Assembly (NCBI RefSeq): GCF_007994225.1
Contig: NZ_VLLL01000005.1
Location: forward strand, 376,359-440,358
Direction: 5' to 3'
DNA length: 64,000 nt
Source: Stackebrandtia albiflava
Lineage (GTDB): Bacteria > Actinomycetota > Actinomycetes > Mycobacteriales > Micromonosporaceae
In this document: positions 8,509-16,744 of the stretch, piece after piece
Numbering within the stretch: position 1 is the first letter of the stretch
Layout: each line of letters starts with the position of its first letter
The notes under the pieces: generated by a model
Seen by the model: the letters and a program-made list of their open reading frames with translations, nothing else
Databases searched by the model: none
Told to the model about the DNA's origin: nothing
Position numbers and translations under genes: made by a program

Positions 8509-9169
8509 AGACGAGAAGAAGAGGTCGTTCTGGAAGGAACTGCCCGTCCTGCTGGTCATCGCGATCGTGGTGGCGCTGGTGGTGCGGACCTTCGTCCTCC
8601 AGTCGTTCTGGATCCCGTCGGGGTCCATGGAGCACACCCTGGAACGCGGCGACCGGGTCCTGGTCAACAAGCTGGTCTACGAGTTCACCGATCCCGAACG
8701 CGGTGACGTCATCGTGTTCAAGGCGCCGATGGAGTGGCGGAGCAACCCCGAGGACGAGGACTTCATCAAACGGGTCATCGCCGTGGGCGGCGACACCGTG
8801 TCCTACAGCCGCGACGAGGGTCGCCTGTCGGTCAACGGCCGGGCACTCGACGAGTCGGCGTACCTGTACCACGACCCGGTCAGCGGTGCCGCCGACCTGC
8901 CCAGCAAGGACGGGTACGAGTTCACCGTGATCGTCCCCGAGGGCCGGCTGTGGGTGATGGGCGACCACCGCTCGGCGTCCGGAGACTCACGGGAGAACTA
9001 CATCAGGTCCGGCCGGGACGTCTCCTCGGCGACCATCCCGGTCGACTCGGTCGTCGGTCACGCCTTCGTCGTGATGTGGCCGTTCGAGCGGTTCCACTGG
9101 TTGACCGTTCCCGAGACCTTCGACGCGGTCCCGGCGTCCCGGTCGGAGCGGTCGGCGTCTCGCGACTGA
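8441..9169 (+). CDS. lepB: signal peptidase I, second paralogue
   Basis: 242 residues. Acidic N terminus, KKRSFWKELPVLL lead-in to a single membrane helix (about 30-48), catalytic Ser62 in IPSGSMEH and Lys110 in FIKRVIAVGGD, then MGDHRSASGDSR. Very similar to the third copy (same start MIDDE, same EWRSNPEDEDFIK block), so the two arose by a recent tandem duplication. An in-frame GTG at 8438 is possible, but 8441 fits the promoter better. Confidence 0.94.
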   Translation: MIDDEPASAADDNHTGRPAEASEDEKKRSFWKELPVLLVIAIVVALVVRTFVLQSFWIPSGSMEHTLERGDRVLVNKLVYEFTDPERGDVIVFKAPMEWRSNPEDEDFIKRVIAVGGDTVSYSRDEGRLSVNGRALDESAYLYHDPVSGAADLPSKDGYEFTVIVPEGRLWVMGDHRSASGDSRENYIRSGRDVSSATIPVDSVVGHAFVVMWPFERFHWLTVPETFDAVPASRSERSASRD

Positions 9170-9205
9170 CGCCTATGGGCCACCCGGTCGTGTGGTGAGG
9201 GCACG

Positions 9206-9211
9206 TAAGCT
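9206..9211 (+). promoter_or_regulatory. -10 box TAAGCT, leaderless promoter for third lep gene
   Basis: TAAGCT, 8 nt, then GTG 9220. The ATG at 9214 is only 2 nt from the box and would be upstream of the expected transcript start. Confidence 0.55.
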
Positions 9212-9219
9212 CAATGACT

Positions 9220-9921
9220 GTGATCGACGACGAAGCCAAGGCGGCCCGACCGGCCGACGAGACCGACACGACCGACGACGAGGGCAAGAAGAAGAAGGGT
9301 TCGTTCTGGAAGGAACTGCCCATCCTGCTGGTCATCGCCGTCGTCGTGGCGCTGGTGGTGAGGTCCTTCGTCGTGCAGTCGTTCTGGATCCCCTCCGGTT
9401 CCATGGAGAACACCCTGCAACTCGACGACTACGTCCTGGCCAACAAGCTGGAGTACACCTTCGGTGAGCCGGAACGCGGCGAGGTCGTGGTGTTCCAGGC
9501 GCCGATGGAGTGGCGCAGCGACCCGGCGGAGGAGGACTTCATCAAGCGGGTCATCGCCGTGGGCGGCGACACCGTGTCCTACAGCGCGGAGGACCGGGTC
9601 ATCACCGTCAACGGGTACCCGCTCGACGAGACCGAGTACCTCTACACCGACCCGTACACCGGTGTTCAGCAGTCACCCAGCAAGGACGACGAGGAGTTCA
9701 CCGTCACGGTCCCGGAGGGCCGGTTGTGGGTGATGGGGGACCACCGATGGGCGTCCGGCGACTCACGTGAACGGTACGTGCGTTCCGGTGGCGACGTCAT
9801 GGCCGCGACCATCCCCGTCGAGAACGCCATCGGACGCGCCTTCGTACTCATCTGGCCGCTCGACCGGTGGGACTGGCTGGGCATCCCGGACACCTTCGAC
9901 GGTGTCCCCGACCCCGCGTAG
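9220..9921 (+). CDS. lepB: signal peptidase I, third paralogue
   Basis: 233 residues from GTG 9220 (MIDDEAK, matching the second copy's MIDDEP start). GSFWKELPILLV leads into one membrane helix. Catalytic Ser61 (IPSGSMEN) and Lys109 (FIKRVIAVGGD) are both present, with MGDHRWASGDSR near residue 177. All family boxes are intact. Having three active-looking copies, each with its own promoter-like box, suggests separate expression rather than a simple polycistron. The Nudix gene starts 9 nt after the stop. Confidence 0.94.
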   Translation: MIDDEAKAARPADETDTTDDEGKKKKGSFWKELPILLVIAVVVALVVRSFVVQSFWIPSGSMENTLQLDDYVLANKLEYTFGEPERGEVVVFQAPMEWRSDPAEEDFIKRVIAVGGDTVSYSAEDRVITVNGYPLDETEYLYTDPYTGVQQSPSKDDEEFTVTVPEGRLWVMGDHRWASGDSRERYVRSGGDVMAATIPVENAIGRAFVLIWPLDRWDWLGIPDTFDGVPDPA

Positions 9922-9930
9922 GCGACGCCC

Positions 9931-10395
9931 GTGGACGTGAAGGTGCATGAACGGCGGGCCGGCCGGGTGCTGCTTCTCGACCGGGACGGCCGCGTGCTGC
10001 TGTTCCGGGGCTGCGACCCGCGTCACCCGGACGACAAGTTCTGGTTCACCGCCGGAGGAGGCGTCGAACCCGGGGAGGACGACGCCCGGGCGGCCTGTCG
10101 GGAACTCGCCGAGGAGACCGGTATCCCGGTCGCGCCCGCCGACCTGACCGGGCCGGTCCACGAGACCACCGAGGAGTTCTGGTACGACGGCCGCCGGTAC
10201 CGGCAACGTCAGGTGTTCTTCTTGCTGCGGCGGGACGCCCCGACGATAGACATGTCCGGGCTCCGGGCCGACGAGGTCGGGGTGATGGACCGGTTCGCGT
10301 GGTGGAGCGCCGAGGAGCTGCGCGCCACCAGGGAGGTGTACTACCCGGTGGAGTTGCCGGACGTACTGGACGGATTGCCATGCAGTCCCCACTGA
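9931..10395 (+). CDS. Nudix hydrolase
   Basis: 154 residues. Complete Nudix box GGGVEPGEDDARAACRELAE followed by ETGI (GX5EX7REUXEEXGU), residues about 47-70, which binds Mg2+ for cleavage of a nucleoside diphosphate linked to another group. The N-terminal AGRVLLLDRDGRVLLF strands and the C-terminal WWSAEELRAT block are typical. Substrate unknown. GTG start, 9 nt after the third lep gene, so probably co-transcribed. Its end overlaps the rnhB start by 16 nt. Confidence 0.9.
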   Translation: MDVKVHERRAGRVLLLDRDGRVLLFRGCDPRHPDDKFWFTAGGGVEPGEDDARAACRELAEETGIPVAPADLTGPVHETTEEFWYDGRRYRQRQVFFLLRRDAPTIDMSGLRADEVGVMDRFAWWSAEELRATREVYYPVELPDVLDGLPCSPH

Positions 10396-11078
10396 ACCCC
10401 AGGCGCGCCAGGATCCGGCGGGAGCCGGACATGTACACCCTGGAGGAGACGCTCCGCAGGCACGGTTTCGCCCACATCGCCGGTGCCGACGAGGCCGGGC
10501 GCGGTGCGTGCGCCGGACCGCTGGTCGTGGCGGCGGTGATCCTCCCCGAGGGCAGGCGGGGGCGGGTCCCCGGCCTGGCCGACTCCAAACTCCTCACCCC
10601 GCAGGCCAGGGAGGAGGTCTACGAGGAGGTCCTCGCGCGTGCGCTGGCGCACACCGTCGTGGTGATCCCGGCGACCGAGGTCGACGCCAAGGGACTGGGG
10701 GTGTGCAACCTCGCCGGTATGCGGCGGGCCTTCGCACGGCTGCGTCCCGCCGCGCAGTACGTGCTGACCGACGGGTTCCCCGTCCCCGGTGTGCCCGTCC
10801 CCGGCCTCGGCGTGTGGAAGGGCGACCGCGTCGCCGCGTGCGTGTCGGCGGCCGGTGTCCTGGCCAAGGTGACCAGGGACCGCATGATGACCGAGCTCCA
10901 CCGCCGCTTCGACATGTACGGTTTCGACGAGCACAAGGGGTACTCGACCCCCGCCCACCAGGCGGCGCTGCTCGCCCACGGGCCGTGCCCGGAGCATCGT
11001 CGCAGCTACGCCAACGTCGCGGCGGTCTCCGGCGTGGCCCGAGCTGCCGAACCGGTGGCGACGGCGCATCATGGGTAA
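10380..11078 (+). CDS. rnhB: ribonuclease HII
   Basis: Removes ribonucleotides from RNA-DNA hybrids and misincorporated rNMPs. 232 residues from ATG 10380, with an alternative ATG at 10431. Active-site blocks GADEAGRGACAGP (Asp-Glu pair), LADSKLLTP, the Asp of YVLTDG and the basic substrate-binding HKGYSTPAHQ are all visible. It lies between lepB and a DUF2469 gene, the standard actinobacterial order. The start overlaps the Nudix gene by 16 nt. Confidence 0.94.
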   Translation: MQSPLNPRRARIRREPDMYTLEETLRRHGFAHIAGADEAGRGACAGPLVVAAVILPEGRRGRVPGLADSKLLTPQAREEVYEEVLARALAHTVVVIPATEVDAKGLGVCNLAGMRRAFARLRPAAQYVLTDGFPVPGVPVPGLGVWKGDRVAACVSAAGVLAKVTRDRMMTELHRRFDMYGFDEHKGYSTPAHQAALLAHGPCPEHRRSYANVAAVSGVARAAEPVATAHHG

Positions 11079-11109
11079 CAATTGAGCAAGCGGAGGCGGA
11101 GGATGACTG

Positions 11110-11433
11110 TTGAGCGCTGAGGATCTCGAAAAGTACGAAACCGAGATGGAGTTGCAGCTCTACCGGGAGTACCGCGACATCGTGCGTCAGTTTTCCTACG
11201 TGGTGGAGACCGAGCGGCGCTTCTACCTGACCAACCACGTGGAGATGCACGTCCGCAACACCGACGGTGAGACCTTCTTCGAGGTCGAGATGTCCGACGC
11301 CTGGGTGTGGGACATGTACCGTCCGGCCAGGTTCGTGAAGAACGTCAAGGTCATGACGTTCAAGGACGTCAACATCGAGGAACTGGACAAGCCGGAGATC
11401 GAGCTGCCGACCGAGGGAGGGTTCGGTGCCTGA
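11110..11433 (+). CDS. DUF2469 family protein
   Basis: 107 residues, acidic and conserved throughout Actinobacteria directly after rnhB. Begins SAEDLEKYETEMELQLYREYRDIVRQF and keeps the TERRFYLTNHVEMHVR and DAWVWDMYRPARFVKNVKV blocks. TTG start with GGAGGA about 11 nt upstream. No signal peptide or membrane segment. Function unknown. It ends only 25 bp from the convergent dprA stop. Confidence 0.9.
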   Translation: MSAEDLEKYETEMELQLYREYRDIVRQFSYVVETERRFYLTNHVEMHVRNTDGETFFEVEMSDAWVWDMYRPARFVKNVKVMTFKDVNIEELDKPEIELPTEGGFGA

Positions 11434-11458
11434 ACCGAGGACGTCCCCGACGGTCGTG

Positions 11459-12601
11459 TCAGATCCGTTCGGGTAGCCGATAACGTCCCTCCTCACACCT
11501 GGCCAGGCCGGCGGCCACCAACGCCGGAAGGACGCGTTGCGCGGCGGCGGCCGAGACCCCGGCCTGCGCGGCTATCCGTTCGACCGTGGCCGGGGCCGAC
11601 CGCGGCACCGAATCGAGGACGCGGGCGGCGACCTCACCGAGCCGGTCACGAGGGCGCTGCTCCCGCGCGGGAGCCGGAGCGAGCGCGGTGTCGCAGCCGC
11701 CCAGATCCTCCACGACGTCGGCGGCCCGGGTCACGATCCGCACCGGGTGATGGCCACGGGCGAGTTGGTGCACCCCGGCCGACGCCCGGGAGTTGACCGG
11801 CCCGGGGACCACCATCACCGGCCGGTCCAACTCGGCGGCCAGCCGCGCGGTGTGCCTGGCTCCACTGCGGAGTCCCGCCTCCACCACCACGGTGCCGCGC
11901 GGCATCGCCGCGATGACCCGGTTGCGGACCAGGAACCGGAATCGGCGTGGCGTCGCACCGGGCGGCCACTCGCTCACCAGCAGCCCGTTGCGGCGTATCC
12001 GGTCGAACAGCGGGAGCAGACGCGCCGGGTACTCGCGATCGACACCGCCCGCCAACACGCACACGGTTCCACCCCCGGCGGCGAGCGCCCCGGTGTGCGC
12101 GGCCGCGTCGATGCCGTAGGCACCGCCCGAGACGACCGTCCAGCCCTGCCGGGTCAGTCCGTAACCGAACTCGGTGGCGACGTGGCGGCCGTACTCGGTG
12201 CAGACCCGGGCGCCGACCACGGCCACCGAGCGGTCGGTCAGTTCCGCGAGGTGGCCCTCGCCCCGCACCCACAGGCACAGTGGTGGACGGGTGTGGGGGT
12301 CGGACTCGTCGTAGAGCCCCGCCAGGTCGGCGACCCGGGCGGGCCACTCGGGGTCCAGTGGTGTCACGGGCCTGGCTCCGCACGCCTCGGCCGCGGGTAG
12401 GACCGACCGCACCAGCTCGTCCGGATCCCGGTCGCCGAGGCGTTGTCGCGCGGCGGCGGCGAGTCCGGCGTCGGACGCGCCGGACACGAGCCGGTGCAGT
12501 GCGTCGGCGGGACCGAACCTGGCGACGTCGTCGCCCACCAGTGCGTTCCCCGGTTCGTACAACATGGACAGTGCGACGAGTGCGCGGTGTTCCGGTGTCA
12601 T
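11459..12601 (-). CDS. dprA: DNA-processing protein DprA (DNA uptake/recombination mediator)
   Basis: Loads RecA on incoming single-stranded DNA during transformation. 380 residues. An N-terminal SAM-like helical region comes first, then the Rossmann-like core VVGARVCTEYGRHVATEF and VSGGAYGIDAAAHTGAL, VNSRASAGVHQL, and a C-terminal winged-helix region (VERIAAQAGVSAAAAQRVLP). An SD (GGAGGATCCC) precedes the ATG. Third gene of the yraN-comM-dprA cassette, on the opposite strand to its core-gene neighbours. Confidence 0.93.
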   Translation of the reverse strand: MTPEHRALVALSMLYEPGNALVGDDVARFGPADALHRLVSGASDAGLAAAARQRLGDRDPDELVRSVLPAAEACGARPVTPLDPEWPARVADLAGLYDESDPHTRPPLCLWVRGEGHLAELTDRSVAVVGARVCTEYGRHVATEFGYGLTRQGWTVVSGGAYGIDAAAHTGALAAGGGTVCVLAGGVDREYPARLLPLFDRIRRNGLLVSEWPPGATPRRFRFLVRNRVIAAMPRGTVVVEAGLRSGARHTARLAAELDRPVMVVPGPVNSRASAGVHQLARGHHPVRIVTRAADVVEDLGGCDTALAPAPAREQRPRDRLGEVAARVLDSVPRSAPATVERIAAQAGVSAAAAQRVLPALVAAGLARCEEGRYRLPERI

Positions 12602-12617
12602 GGGATCCTCCAGGATC

Positions 12618-12659
12618 GTCGGTCGGTCGGTCGGATTGGGCGGTCGGTCGGGTCGGGTG
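12618..12659. repeat. short GGTC/GGTCG tandem tract between comM and dprA
   Basis: Several imperfect copies of GGTCG/GGTC occupy most of the 75-bp comM-dprA spacer. Simple-sequence tract; no coding capacity seen. Confidence 0.5.
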
Positions 12660-12676
12660 GGCGGGTTCTCACGTAC

Positions 12677-14209
12677 TCAGCGGGGCGGGTCGTGGCCCGT
12701 CCGTAGGGCGGCGGCCTCGGCGACGTCCTCCCCGGTGGGGTGGCCGTGGCCCGCCAGGTCGGCGATGCTCCACGCCAGGCGCAGGACGCGGTCGTAACCG
12801 CGGGCGGTCAGCAGCCCGGTCTCGGCCATCCGGTCGGCCGGTCGCGTCACGCGCGGCGGCAACCGGAACGGGGCCGCGCGGAGCCGGGGACCGGGAACCT
12901 CCCGGTTGCACCGCCACGTCTCACCGGTGGCGCGCCAACGTGCCGTCGCTGCCTCCCGTGCCGCCGCGACCCGGGCGGTCACGCTGCCGGAGTCGTTCCG
13001 GGACGGCTCGGCGGTGAGGATGGCGGAGACGGGGACCGGCCGCAGTTCCAACCGGATGTCGATCCTGTCCATCAACGGACCCGACAGCCTCCCCAGGTAG
13101 CGACGCCGCACCGCCGGGCCGCAACGGCAGTCGGCCGGTTCGGTGGCGGCACAGGGGCACGGATTGGCGGCCAACACCAACTGCACCCGCGCGGGGAAGC
13201 GTGCCGATCCCCCCGACCGGCACACCAGCACCTCGTCGGCCTCCAGGGGCTGACGCAGCGCGTCGAGCACCTCGCGGCGGAACTCGGGAGCCTCGTCGAG
13301 GAAGAGCACCCCGTGGTGGGCGAGCGACATCGCGCCGGGCCGCAGCCGGTGGCCGCCACCGCCGACCATCGCGGGCATCGTCGCGGTGTGGTGGGGCGCC
13401 GAGTACGGCGGACGGCGGATCAGGCCGCCCGACTCCGGCAGTAGACCCGCCACCGAGTGGACCGCCGTCACCTCCAGTGCCTGACCGGCGTCGAGCGGTG
13501 GCAGCAGCCCGGGGAGCCGTTCGGCGAGCATCGACTTTCCGGTGCCGGGCGGCCCCGCCATGAAGACGTGGTGCCCGCCGGCGGCGGCGATCTCCAGGGC
13601 CCGTTTCGGTGTCTCCTGTCCCACGACGTCGGCGAGGTCGGGGTGCCGTGGGGGAGCCGGTGGATCCGGTGCGTCACCCGGGGTGTGGAGGTCGGCGGTA
13701 CCGCGCAGCCACGCGATGAGCTGGCGCAGGTCGTCCACGCCGTGTACCGACAATCCGGGCACCACGGCGGCCTCGGTCAGGTTGGCGGTGGGCACGACGG
13801 CGTATCGCAGGCCGTCGTGCCCGGCGGCCGTCAGGCACGGCAGCATGCCCGGCATGGGGCGGACGACGCCGTTGAGTCCGAGTTCGCCCAGCAGTACGTG
13901 CCCTTCGCAGCGTTGCAACGGTGCGACCCCGGTGGCGGCCAGGATCGCCGCGGCGATGGCCAGATCACCGCCCGGCCCCGACTTCGGCACCCCGGCGGGC
14001 AGCAGGTTGACCACGGTGTATCCGTCGGGCCACGGAACGCCGGAGTTCTCGAACGCGGCGCGTACCCGCACCCGGGCCTGTTCCTGTGTCTTGTCGGGGA
14101 GGCCGGTGACGACCAGTTGTGAGGGACCGTGGCCGATGTGCGCCTCGACGGTGACCACCTGGCCGGCCAGTCCCGTCAGGCAGACGGTGTGCGTGGTGCT
14201 GTACGGCAT
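12677..14209 (-). CDS. comM: ComM-like Mg-chelatase-family AAA+ ATPase (YifB)
   Basis: Hexameric helicase that promotes branch migration during natural transformation. 510 residues. The N-terminal ChlI-type domain starts VCLTGLAGQVVTVEAHIGHG. The Walker A GPPGTGKSMLAERLPGL is near residue 220, Walker B LFLDEAPEF near 300, and the Cys cluster CPCAATEPADCRCG near 350. The C-terminal Mg-chelatase domain ends after ARGYDRVLRLAWSIADLAG. ATG 14209 overlaps the yraN stop (ATGA), so the two are translationally coupled; a longer upstream frame is antisense read-through. Confidence 0.94.
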   Translation of the reverse strand: MPYSTTHTVCLTGLAGQVVTVEAHIGHGPSQLVVTGLPDKTQEQARVRVRAAFENSGVPWPDGYTVVNLLPAGVPKSGPGGDLAIAAAILAATGVAPLQRCEGHVLLGELGLNGVVRPMPGMLPCLTAAGHDGLRYAVVPTANLTEAAVVPGLSVHGVDDLRQLIAWLRGTADLHTPGDAPDPPAPPRHPDLADVVGQETPKRALEIAAAGGHHVFMAGPPGTGKSMLAERLPGLLPPLDAGQALEVTAVHSVAGLLPESGGLIRRPPYSAPHHTATMPAMVGGGGHRLRPGAMSLAHHGVLFLDEAPEFRREVLDALRQPLEADEVLVCRSGGSARFPARVQLVLAANPCPCAATEPADCRCGPAVRRRYLGRLSGPLMDRIDIRLELRPVPVSAILTAEPSRNDSGSVTARVAAAREAATARWRATGETWRCNREVPGPRLRAAPFRLPPRVTRPADRMAETGLLTARGYDRVLRLAWSIADLAGHGHPTGEDVAEAAALRTGHDPPR

Positions 14210-14562
14210 CACAGCACCGCCGGGCGGTGGTCGAGCAGTGCCCGAGTGCCGGTGATCGTCACGCAGATGACGTCGAACCGCCGCCCGGTCGCCCATCCCG
14301 GCCGCGGGTAGACCTGGGCGAGCCGTCGGATACGTGCCGCCTTCGCCGGTCCGACCGCCGACATGGGCGTTCCGAACCGTACCGACCTGCGGGTCTTGAC
14401 CTCGCAGAAGACCAGGAGCCGACCGCTGCGGGCGACGATGTCGAGTTCGCCGCGCCGCGAACGCCAGTTCCGGCACAGGATCCGCATGCCGTCGCGGCGG
14501 AGGTGGGCGCACGCCAGATCCTCGCCGCGCCGCCCGAGGGACGACCGGTCACCGGGAGTCAC
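14209..14562 (-). CDS. YraN family endonuclease-like protein (UPF0102)
   Basis: 117 residues from GTG 14562 with a GGAAGGA site upstream. Restriction-endonuclease-like fold: LGRRGEDLACAHLRRDG, the catalytic-type Glu and Asp of RGELDIVARSG, and FCEVKTRRS (E-x-K). The family accompanies comM and dprA in many bacteria and is implicated in DNA processing, but a defined activity is not established. First gene of the cassette, 82 bp from the divergent xerC. Confidence 0.9.
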   Translation of the reverse strand: MTPGDRSSLGRRGEDLACAHLRRDGMRILCRNWRSRRGELDIVARSGRLLVFCEVKTRRSVRFGTPMSAVGPAKAARIRRLAQVYPRPGWATGRRFDVICVTITGTRALLDHRPAVL

Positions 14563-14632
14563 GGTGCGGTCCTTCCGCGGGGCGGAGGCGTCCGGTCGAC
14601 GGTGAACCGGTGACACCCGGCCGGGTGGGCGG

Positions 14633-14638
14633 GACAAT
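14633..14638 (+). promoter_or_regulatory. -10-like box GACAAT, leaderless promoter for xerC
   Basis: GACAAT, 6 nt, then ATG 14645. The GTG at 14642 is also possible. Confidence 0.5.
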
Positions 14639-14644
14639 GGGGTG

Positions 14645-15559
14645 ATGTCGTCGCGTGAACTCCCACCGGAACCGGCCGACGCAGTGGAGCGGTTCGCGAC
14701 CCACCTGCGAGACGAGGCGGGTCGTTCTCCGCACACCGTCCGCGCGTACCGCGCCGACGTGGTCTCGATGTTGACCTTCGCGGCGGAACGGGGCGTCGCC
14801 AGAGTGTCCGATTTGGACCTGTCGGTGTTGCGAGCCTGGTTGGCGGCCCGGCGTGCCGCCGGGAGTGCTCGTGCCACCCTGGCCCGTCAGGTGTCGGCGG
14901 CGCGGGTCTTCACCGACTGGGCGGTACGGCGCGGGCTCGCGGACACCGACGTGGGCGCGCGGCTCACCGGGCCGGCCGTCCGCCGCAACCCCCCGTCGGT
15001 GTTGCGGCCCGACCAGGCGGAGGCGTTGCTGGCGGTGGCCGCTGCCGACACCTCGCCGGTGGCCCTGCGGGACGCCGCGGTCTTGGAGACGTTGTACGCC
15101 ACGGGCATCCGGGTGAGCGAACTCTGCGGGCTCGACGTCTCCGACGTGGACTTCGCACGGCGGCTCGTCCGGGTGTTGGGGAAGGGGGCCAGGGAACGGT
15201 CGGTCCCCTTCGGTGCGCCGGCGGAGCGGGCCATGCGCGTGTATCTGCAGACGGCCCGGGGTGAACTGTGCCGGTCCGCCACCGAATCCGCGATGTTCCT
15301 GGGTGTCCGTGGCGGCAGGCTGCATCCCAGCTCGGTCCGCCGGCTGCTGGATCGGCGGCAGACCGCCGCCGGAGGACCCGCGGTGACGCCCCACGATCTG
15401 CGGCACAGCGCGGCGACTCATCTTCTGGAAGGAGGCGCGGATCTGCGAAGTGTGCAAGAGTTGCTTGGGCACGCCTCGATCGACAGCACTCAGATCTACA
15501 CCCATGTGACCGCCGAGCGGTTGCGAGGGGCGTTCGATCAGGCGCATCCGCGAGCCTGA
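14645..15559 (+). CDS. xerC: tyrosine recombinase XerC
   Basis: Resolves chromosome dimers at dif together with XerD. 304 residues. N-terminal SAM-like core-binding domain (FATHLRDEAGRSPHTVRAYRADV) and C-terminal catalytic domain with Arg in TGIRVSELCGL, Lys in GKGARERSVPF, HDLRHSAATHLL, HASIDSTQ and the nucleophile Tyr of IYTHV. All five catalytic positions are present. Position upstream of rpsB is usual in Actinobacteria. No integrase-type neighbours or attachment repeats, so this is the housekeeping recombinase rather than a mobile-element integrase. Confidence 0.93.
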   Translation: MSSRELPPEPADAVERFATHLRDEAGRSPHTVRAYRADVVSMLTFAAERGVARVSDLDLSVLRAWLAARRAAGSARATLARQVSAARVFTDWAVRRGLADTDVGARLTGPAVRRNPPSVLRPDQAEALLAVAAADTSPVALRDAAVLETLYATGIRVSELCGLDVSDVDFARRLVRVLGKGARERSVPFGAPAERAMRVYLQTARGELCRSATESAMFLGVRGGRLHPSSVRRLLDRRQTAAGGPAVTPHDLRHSAATHLLEGGADLRSVQELLGHASIDSTQIYTHVTAERLRGAFDQAHPRA

Positions 15560-15577
15560 GTGAGCCGGAGGAGGCAC

Positions 15578-16744
15578 ATGAACCTGCCACGACCGCCCCA
15601 GCCGATCCCCGGAGCACGATCGTTGTTCTCCCTCGATCCGCGGATGGCCCACCTGAACCACGGATCGCTGGGGGCGGTACCGTTCCCCGTCCAGCACGCG
15701 CAACGTCTCCTGATGGACGAGGCGGAACGGGATCCCCGTGCGTTCGCCGCGCAGGTGCCCACCCGGCTCCGGTTGGCGAGGGAGGCCGTGTGTCCGACGA
15801 TCGGCGCCGACGCCGACCTGACCGCCTTCGTCACCAACACCACCACCGGTGTCGCCCTGGCCCTGCACTCGCTCGACCTGTCGAGCGGCGATGAGATCGT
15901 CACGACCGACCACGGTTACCCGTCGATCGACTTCAACGTGGCCGCCTACACGCGTTCGCGCGGTGTGGTGCACCGGGTGGCCCCGGTGCCGTTGGACGCT
16001 TCCGACGACGAGGTGGTCGACGCGGTCCTGGCGGCCGTCACCGCGCGCACCCGTCTGGTGATCCTCGACCACATCACGTCCGCCACCGCGCGGTTGTTCC
16101 CGGTGGCGCGGGTGTCGGCGACGCTGCGGGACCGCGGTGTTCCGCTGCTGGTGGACGCCGCCCACGTCCCGGGGCACATCCCGGCCGACGTGGCCGCGGT
16201 GGGCGCCGACTTCTGGATCGGAAACGTCCACAAGTGGGCGTTCGCGCCGCGCGGCACCGCGCTGTTCAGCGTCGCGCCGCACCGGCGGGAACGGATCCGG
16301 CCGCTGGTGGAGTCCTACGGGCAGGCGTCGGGTTTCCCGGAGTCGGTGGAGTTCCACGGCACCGACGGCTACACCGGTTGGATCGCCTCGCCCGCCGGGC
16401 CGGCGATCCTGTCGCAACTCGGCCTGGAACGGGTGTGGCGGCACAACTCCGAACTCGCCGCGTACGGGCAGGCGGTCATCGCCAAGGCGCTCAACACGGA
16501 TCCCGCCGACCTCGGGCGGCCGAGTCCGTTGGCGATGCGGTTGATTCCGCTTCCCGAGGGCGTGGCGACGACGCAGGAGGCGGCACTGGCGCTGTGGCAG
16601 CGGATCCGTGACCGCCTGCGCACCGAGACGGCGGTGAACTGCTGGAACGGTCGTGGCGTGTTGCGCATCGCCGCTCACGTCCACAACGGTGCCGAACAGT
16701 ACGAACGGCTCGCCGACGGCCTCCCCGGCCTGCTCGCCGAGTAG
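15578..16744 (+). CDS. class V aminotransferase-fold PLP enzyme (isopenicillin N epimerase-like)
   Basis: 388 residues from ATG 15578, with GGAGGAGG just upstream. Fold-type I PLP enzyme: TNTTTGVALAL phosphate-binding loop, DHGYPS aromatic stacking region, LVDAAHVPGH (cofactor Asp), and the Schiff-base Lys219 in GNVHKWAFAPRG. The overall pattern (MAHLNHGSLGAVP start) matches the isopenicillin-N-epimerase/cysteine-desulfurase-like branch. No beta-lactam genes are nearby, so the substrate is unknown. The far end of the antisense M23 frame runs through this gene. Confidence 0.87.
   Translation: MNLPRPPQPIPGARSLFSLDPRMAHLNHGSLGAVPFPVQHAQRLLMDEAERDPRAFAAQVPTRLRLAREAVCPTIGADADLTAFVTNTTTGVALALHSLDLSSGDEIVTTDHGYPSIDFNVAAYTRSRGVVHRVAPVPLDASDDEVVDAVLAAVTARTRLVILDHITSATARLFPVARVSATLRDRGVPLLVDAAHVPGHIPADVAAVGADFWIGNVHKWAFAPRGTALFSVAPHRRERIRPLVESYGQASGFPESVEFHGTDGYTGWIASPAGPAILSQLGLERVWRHNSELAAYGQAVIAKALNTDPADLGRPSPLAMRLIPLPEGVATTQEAALALWQRIRDRLRTETAVNCWNGRGVLRIAAHVHNGAEQYERLADGLPGLLAE

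Noticed and set aside
12618-12659. GGTCG tract as a regulatory array
   Set aside because: Irregular unit spacing and internal to a coupled minus-strand cassette; simple-sequence slippage is enough.
14645-15559. XerC as a mobile-element integrase
   Set aside because: No attachment repeats, excisionase or cargo; conserved position near rpsB.
14549-16741. Long minus-strand frame as a real 700-residue extension
   Set aside because: It is antisense to two well-supported genes and has no recognisable domain. Listed only as a missing-stop finding.
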